Assembly (NCBI GenBank): GCA_963932245.1
Contig: OZ010746.1
Span: forward strand, 98,133,066 to 98,197,065
Direction of reading: 5' to 3'
Source: Tachinus rufipes
Taxonomy: Eukaryota > Arthropoda > Insecta > Coleoptera > Staphylinidae
DNA length: 64,000 nucleotides
Made by a program: the position numbers and the translations under genes
Shown here: one piece after another, positions 58,085 through 64,000 of the stretch
How the letters are laid out: every line of letters begins with the position of its first letter
How positions within the stretch are numbered: position 1 is the stretch's first letter
The notes under the pieces: generated by a model
What the model saw: only the letters and a program-made list of their open reading frames with translations
The model's database searches: none
What the model was told of the DNA's origin: nothing

Positions 58085-58480
58085 ATTTCTTGGTCTTTTG
58101 AATCAGAAATCTTTATCAACCCGGGAAGTGTATCTGCAGCAACTATTGCAGAGTGTTTTTGACCGTTTTTGGTCATCAGAGATTTAATGTTTTTAATTTG
58201 GCTTTTGTTTAAAGCTTTTTGGAGATTTTGAACGTATTTTTAGTATCTCTTCAATGATTTTTTAGGTATTTGAAGTGGTCCAGGTACCATTTTTTTGGCT
58301 TTTTTGTACAGTCTTCTAGTGTTTGCTTTTGCTTGGCCAAGCTCTTTGTTCGACTAAGTGATTTTGTTGAACAAGCATATCTGTCATTATCTCTAGCTTG
58401 TGACGTTTTTTCCGGTACTCATGTTATGACTTTTCTTGGATCACGATTTTTTTTAGATTAATGATTCTTTTTGGCCAATG
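58085..58480 (-). pseudogene. Possible R1/LOA/I-type LINE linker relic
   Basis: The minus strand reads SLAKQKQTLEDCTKKPKKWYLDHFKYLK and, near the left end, MTKNGQKHSAIVAADTLPGLIKIS. In R1/LOA/I-type ORF2 proteins the endonuclease-RT linker has a Lys-rich helix followed by DG.......LL.THFPG; the order and spacing fit. Stops and frame changes are present. No catalytic motif is included, so the call is tentative. Confidence 0.35.
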
Positions 58481-58599
58481 TACTGTGGATTCACTTTTAG
58501 TTAGTTTTTTTGAATTTGTTAAATTTTAAAAAATATATTTGAAGGTACCTTTAAAATTACCTATGTTTGAAGGCGTTTTTACCTTTTTCTAAAAACAGT

Positions 58600-59200
58600 T
58601 GAGATGGGGCATATAAAATTTTCGTACTTGATCCTTATTTTTTTGTTCAGTCGCTTATTAAAAGAAATGCTTGTTGTCATAGTCAGTCAGTCGAGGCAAA
58701 CCATTAGCCAAAGAAACAGCACTTAGCAAACCAGCAATCTAGAGTGAAGACCATTTGGAAGAAGACTATTAGGATAACCAATCTATTGAAGAACTAAAAA
58801 AAATTAAAGAAGAGAATAACACCACAGCCAAAGATAACTTGGAAAACCTTTACGACAAATCCGCCAAGTACAATATTGGTTACCACACAACATCAGTTGC
58901 TGAAACCCGCTCAAACACTAACAAAGAAGAATAGAAGAAAAAAGTAAAGGAAGTTTTCGTCAACACTACTGACAATCTGCAGAAAGTTTTTTGATGCCGT
59001 CATAGACCGTTCTCATTGGACATAAGAAATAGTTAATTAGCAAGGCGGAACCTCATGTTGGCTGCTATAAAAGGACGCAGTTTTTACAATAGACAATCAG
59101 TAGAGGCAGACCATCATCCGAAGCAACAACATTTAGCAGACCAGCAAATCAGAGTGAAGATAATGTAAGATCCGAGCCCAGAAAGTCTGCTAATATTGTT
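58600..59200 (+). repeat. LTR-like direct repeat with TATA boxes
   Basis: Two related segments about 410 bp apart (from about 58681 and 59091) share GTCAGT-GAGGCA-ACCAT, AAACAGCA-TTAGCA, ACCAGCAA and AGAGTGAAGA. Each is preceded by a TATAAA (58612 and 59066), the second in CTATAAAAGGACGC with an ACAATCAGT 30 bp downstream, the layout of a transcription start in a retrotransposon LTR. Between them one frame reads EELKKIKEENNTTAKDNLEN for about 50 codons. This may be a solo or deleted LTR element; no polypurine tract or primer binding site was found. Confidence 0.4.
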
Positions 59201-59865
59201 TGGAGCTTATTATTAGAAAGCAGAATTCTTTTCGGCGCGGTCAAAAGGATTTAAATAAATAATTTTGATTAAAAAAATTGGTTTTTTCCAAATGCGCCAG
59301 AATCGTTTGTAGCTTCTTTTTAGTTTGCAGAATTCTTTTGACAAAAAATGTTAATTAAAATTTAATTTTCATGCAATTTATTAAAAATCGAATCCTGTCG
59401 ACTGCGCCAAAACTGTATGGAGCTTCTTTTTAGAATGCAGAATTATTTTTGGCGCTGTCAGAAGGATATAGAGAAAAAAATTCAATTAAAATTCAAAAAT
59501 TATGCAAATGATTAAAAAATTGTTTCTTGCCGACTGCGCCAAAACCGTTTAGAGCTTCTTTTTAGTAAGCAAAATTTATTTTTTGGATTTCATAAAATAG
59601 TTTCAATTCAAATTAAAAAAATATGCAAATTGATACAAAATTGTTTCTTGCCGACTGCGCCAAACTCGTTTGGAGCATTATTTTAGTATACAGAATTGTT
59701 TTTTGCGCAGTGAAAACGATTTGGACAAAATATGTTAATTAAAATTAAATTTTTCACGTAATTGATTAAAAAATAAAATCTTACCGACTGCGCCAAAACC
59801 GTTTGAACCTTACTATTATCTGAGATAATTTATTTTGGCGCAGCCGGAAGAATTTAGATAAAATC
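59185..59865 (+). repeat. About 125 bp tandem array with internal inverted repeats
   Basis: ACTGCGCCAAAACCGTTTGG-type landmarks at about 59293, 59403, 59535, 59656 and 59789 (steps 110, 132, 121, 133). Each unit also has TTTTGGCGCAGTC-type sequence 50-60 bp further, the reverse complement of GACTGCGCCAAAA, then GGATTTAGATAAAA, TTAATTAAAATT and TTATGCAA-TTGATTAAAAA. Five units. Confidence 0.85.
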
Positions 59866-59870
59866 AGGTC

Positions 59871-59940
59871 TGTGTATGAGTTTGTATGTGTTTGTGGGTG
59901 TCTGTATGTGTATGTATGTATGTATTTGTATGTGTCTGTA
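59871..59940 (+). repeat. TG/TATG-rich microsatellite
   Basis: Mixed TGTATG, TGTG and TATG units over 70 bp, directly after the 125 bp array. Confidence 0.9.
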
Positions 59941-59946
59941 AGGTGT

Positions 59947-62130
59947 AAACTTTTTATTAAAAAAATGTTGTAAAATAACAATCTGAACTTCTTATAATTC
60001 AGCTTGTACTTACATGCTATGTTTTATGATATTTTAGTTTTTATCTCAAATTAATCTACTTCTGTAATTCGTTACAGTAAAATGTGCAATAATACTAAAA
60101 GAACTCGCTACCAAACTTTTTATATGGCTTAATAAAAATTTGAATATTAACACCACGGTCCGACATATAAAAATGCTTGTAAATGCGCCAATAATGAAAC
60201 AAAGATATAAAATTACAAAAGGAAATAGCATTTTTTAATACTATTTTAACAATACAGAAAATTACTTTAGATTCTTCGATTTTAACACACTATAAAGCGT
60301 CATCAAAATTATATATTTATATATAAAGTGTGCATATAAAAATGGGTCGTAAAATATTGCTAGGGAAAAGAAACGCATTATGCCCTTCATACATAAAATA
60401 ATATTTTTCGTATGCCCATAACTTTATGTTAATGTCGGGAAGAGAAAAAAATGGAGAATATGCGTCACGGTTTTTTCTTTCTTTTATTTGATTTAATAAT
60501 AAACGCTTATGCTGAAAGAAAAAAAGTAGATGGATGTTGGTTATAAAACAGGAAGAGAATGTATTTTACAATTAGTAGGAAAAGATGTCGATGAATTTAA
60601 CATTGAGTTCGGTTGAACAATGTTTACAACTCAAATAACAATATCAAATAAAATATTGTTTTCCAAGAGTGAAAACAAATAACGGATATAAGTAATAATC
60701 CAATACAATACTATAAAAACAAAGCATGGATTTCGAGTGCTGTTACGAACATGTTTACAAACATTAAAGAAACAAATTTAATATAAAATTAATTATCTCA
60801 TTTCAAAGAGAATGAAAAATATATTTCAATAATTAAATCCATTTTCTATATCTCAGGCAGGTTTAACTGCTCAAAGAAAATTGCTGATTAATTTTTCTGT
60901 ATAAAAACAATTAAAGTACTTCACTTCGTTTTTATTGATTTAATCATTTAATTTTAAGTAATAATGATGCAATCAGATTTGAACAAAAAAGATTTGTATG
61001 GATGAAGAATGATTACATGTCCCCAAATTTAAATATTGCAGTCGTTGAATTTAGGAATAAAAAAAGTAATCGTCAAACTGGAAACGTCGCTCGTTCTGAA
61101 AACCGACATCCAGAGAGAACTCGATGCATTTGCATTTTAAAGGATATGCATACATTTCCGTTTTATTAAGCCATTATTTATTTACTCTTTTTTCAGTACC
61201 CTTTTCCTTTCGTAGGAAGATTAATTGTTACATGGAATATATTTTCCAGAAACAATCCCATTTTAATTAATTCTATGAATACAATCGTATTATTTTTCAA
61301 TGAAGCATCTCGATCTGAATGAACTATTTCAAATATTCAATACTGGGAAATTTAAGCGAGCTTGGTATATAGATCAGAGTAACTATGTTGTAACTTTAAT
61401 ATTTTGTTCATTTGTCTTTTTTGAAGCCGTAATTATATGTTCATAAGCAAAAATTTAATTTCCAGTTTTTTTTTAATAATAGTGACTGGCGCTAATTGAA
61501 AAAAATCTGATAAATGCATCGCTTGATTAATCGATTTTATTATATTTAGAACCAGCTCCCGATTTGTCGTTATCGGGAAAAATCTCAACAAACCCCTTCA
61601 TTAAAATGCTTCCACAAAAATTTTTAACGCGCATACAAATTTCTCGAGCTTTTTTTTAAAGCTTTTGATATGAATCGCATGACGGGGCACACAATTTTAA
61701 AAATCCGAATAACGCAAGGGTAGAATAGATAGTTGCGATTAAGCATGAATTAAACTTCAACCCCTTTCTAAAATGAAAACAGAAACCACTCAAAAATTTC
61801 AACTTTTTCCAACCGCAAACAATACAACGTTTCAGCTTTTCTTAATTTATTATAACGGCGGAAATGCATAAAGTTTATGAAATTTTCGGGTGGTCCTTTC
61901 GCCCGTTCTTCCATAAAACATCTTCATAATTTACGCAGCGCAATACAACAGAGATGAGGGTGTTTTAATATACCCTGTTAACCACCTGCTAGTCCTGCAG
62001 CTGTCACCCTTTCTATTTGTCCTTTTACATTAAATATTTATCATCCATCCACGTACAATTTAATTTTACCGGGACATTTAAATAAAATAGAAATTACGTG
62101 GGGTTTTAATACATATTAGCAGGACCGCAT
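59947..62130. other. Unique sequence, no gene recognised
   Basis: AT-rich, no tandem structure. GC-richer patches at 61070-61130 and 61850-62000. Short frames (for example the hydrophobic one at 60046-60231 on the minus strand) carry no known motif. Confidence 0.45.
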
Positions 62131-62149
62131 TAAGGAAACTTTGCGCCTG

Positions 62150-63440
62150 GGGCCAAATATCTAAAACAAAATACATAATTATCGGAATCAATTAGTCATT
62201 TTGTTTTTAGTCATTCTACGCTTACTCCTAAATTTTTGTCATTTTCTACGTAATATATTGCAAAGCGATAAAATGACAAATTTAATAGTTTTTAGTCATT
62301 TTACTTTTAGTCATAATTAATTTTTTTAATGTTTTTAGGCTTTTAATCAAACTTAGTCATAATTTATTGTGTTAGAAAATTAAAGCCAGGAAGTGACAAA
62401 TTTAATAATAAATTTTACACTTAGTCATAATTTGATGGTTTTTAGTCATTCTACTTTTAGTCATAAATAGTTGCAAAGCGACTGTTTCTGCACTTAGTCA
62501 TATTTTATTGGAGACACTTTTTTAGTTATTTTGCAATTAATGTATACAAAAAATCACGAAGCAATCATTTTTATTAGCTTTTAGTCTTTTTACACTTAGT
62601 CATAACTAATCGCAAATCAACAGAATGGATTTTTTAGTTTTTTTTTTCATTTAGTCGCAAACAAACACGATGCTATACATTTTAGTCACTTTTTATTTAG
62701 TCATAATTTATTGTAAAACGACGGAACGTAAGTTGCGTTTGAATTCAGTCACAAAATGTTCTTAAGTCATAATTTATTAGAGACTTTTTTAGTCATTTTC
62801 TAATTAATCTATATTGCAAAGTGTCACGAAGCAACAAATTTTATAAGAAATTTTATACTTAGTCATAATTAATTTGTTAGCAATAGAATGGATTTTCAGA
62901 TTTGGTGCACTTAGTCACAATTAATTGTAAAGCGACACAAGGCAGATTTTTTTAGTATTTCTGCACTTAGTCTCAATCAACTGAAAGGCAACACTGTTTT
63001 TTAGTCATTTTGTACTTAAGTAATTGCAAAGTAATCATTCTATCTACTTTTAGTCATATTAGTTGCAAAACAAAATGTTCCTACACTTAGTCATAATTAA
63101 TTATTATCTTTTTTTTAGTCTTTTTACACTTAGTCATAATTAATCGGAAATCAACAAAATGGATTTTTAGACTTTTTATTTAGTCACAAACAGTCGTGAA
63201 GCACAATAAGTCATTTTAATATTTTAATTTTTGTACTTAGTCACAATCAATTGCGAATAAATTCAGTTTTTTATTGAGTCATTTTGTTCTTAATTAATTT
63301 TAATGGTTATTAGTCATTTTACTTTTAGTAATGAATAATTCTCAAGCGATAAAATGTTTTAAGCTTTTTGCATTTTAGTCACAAAATATGTCTTTTTGCT
63401 ATTAGTCATAATTTATTGAATTTAACATAATTTTTTTTTA
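62150..63440 (+). repeat. Degenerate array built on TTAGTCAT words
   Basis: Blocks TTTTTAGTCATTTT, ACACTTAGTCATAATTAATT and GCAAAGCGACAAAATG alternate, at irregular spacings of about 50-100 bp (ACTTAGTCATA near 62351, 62426, 62494, 62592, 62857). Units are diverged and no fixed period emerges. No coding capacity. Confidence 0.8.
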
Positions 63441-64000
63441 GTTATTTTACAATTAATTATTATTAAGGTTAAAATTACGAATAATAATCGCTTTGAAAGT
63501 TCTGTCAAGTGTTTTAGAATTTTGGGTCACATACGAATAGTATTTTGCCTGTCCCTGCAAGGCTAATTTGTTAGGTGGAGTAAAAAATAATGAGTTCAGC
63601 GGTAGGATTATAATAGTTCTTTTAGCAGTCTGAAAAGGCTTCTAGAGGAAAAACACCTCAAAAATGATGCAGTGGTTACACCAACTCCGGTTGATAAGTG
63701 CGCCCACCCTGGAGCTGGCTCTTTCTCGGATTTTATTTTGAGTTAATTTTTTTATCAAGTGTGGAGATACCTAAAAAGCCTCTTGAAGTCCATGATGTAG
63801 ACCTGTTAGTCAAGCTCCCCAGGGTTCGAGAATTCCCATTTGCAACCCATGCTTGCGTGGTCAAATGGCGTTGTTACAACACTAGATCCGTCCAAGCGCG
63901 TGGAGCTGGGAGGAAATGATGCATGAGTATGTACAGCTAGACACGAATAGTGTGGCCTCTATAATAGGCAACTTAATATACACAAAATTTGCCCTTTTTA
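63441..64000. other. No recognised feature
   Basis: GC-richer sequence (63660-63930) with no protein motif. A GGTTCGAGAATTCCC stretch near 63833 superficially resembles a tRNA T-arm, but no anticodon arm or acceptor pairing is found around it. Confidence 0.4.

Noticed and set aside
63820..63860. tRNA T-arm-like GGTTCGAGAATTCCC
   Set aside because: Neighbouring sequence does not fold as a tRNA and there is no A box upstream.

Overview
This window is nuclear DNA from an AT-rich animal, most likely an insect or other arthropod. The reasons are several non-LTR retrotransposons of the Jockey and R1/LOA/I types, a hAT-type miniature element, short TTAGG runs, and large satellite arrays. I found no host protein gene, tRNA, rRNA, CRISPR array or bacterial-type operon. 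By the boundaries given here about 30 kb of the 64 kb is tandem repeat; most of the rest is retrotransposon, living or dead, or unique sequence with no recognisable signal.

Layout. 1-2130: the 3' part of a LINE whose reading frame is open to the left edge. 2131-4540: two degenerate tandem arrays (about 92 bp and about 305 bp). 4690-8751: broken Jockey-type pieces, an RT on the plus strand facing a gag plus endonuclease piece on the minus strand. 8800-12440: mostly unique, with one broken unrecognised frame. 12445-16115: a regular 161-162 bp satellite. 17360-20980: an array built on the word GGCCGGATTTT, followed by a 152 bp satellite (20986-21610), a roughly 295 bp duplication, a hAT MITE with an exact 8 bp target duplication (22382-22695), and a roughly 180 bp satellite into which the MITE jumped. 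24000-31600: mixed unique sequence, further copies of those array families, and RTE-like scraps. 31650-35735: a pile of minus-strand LINE relics.

38228-45690 and 47405-58070: the same roughly 160 bp satellite in opposite orientations around a 1.7 kb spacer. The second array is interrupted by a Jockey-type LINE (51297-55600) with both reading frames intact, an 11 bp target duplication, a slight 5' truncation, and a C-terminal Asn-Asp/Asn-Glu tail encoded by a hexanucleotide repeat. 58085-63440: a LINE linker scrap, an LTR-like direct repeat, a roughly 125 bp array with internal inverted repeats, a TG-rich microsatellite and a TTAGTCAT-word array.

The only genes likely to make protein are those of the nested LINE (ORF1 gag and ORF2 endonuclease/RT, which act together on their own mRNA) and perhaps the LINE at the left edge. 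Order of events can be read in two places. The 160 bp array had already formed 11-13-monomer higher-order copies before the LINE landed in it, and the 180 bp array existed before the hAT MITE landed in it.
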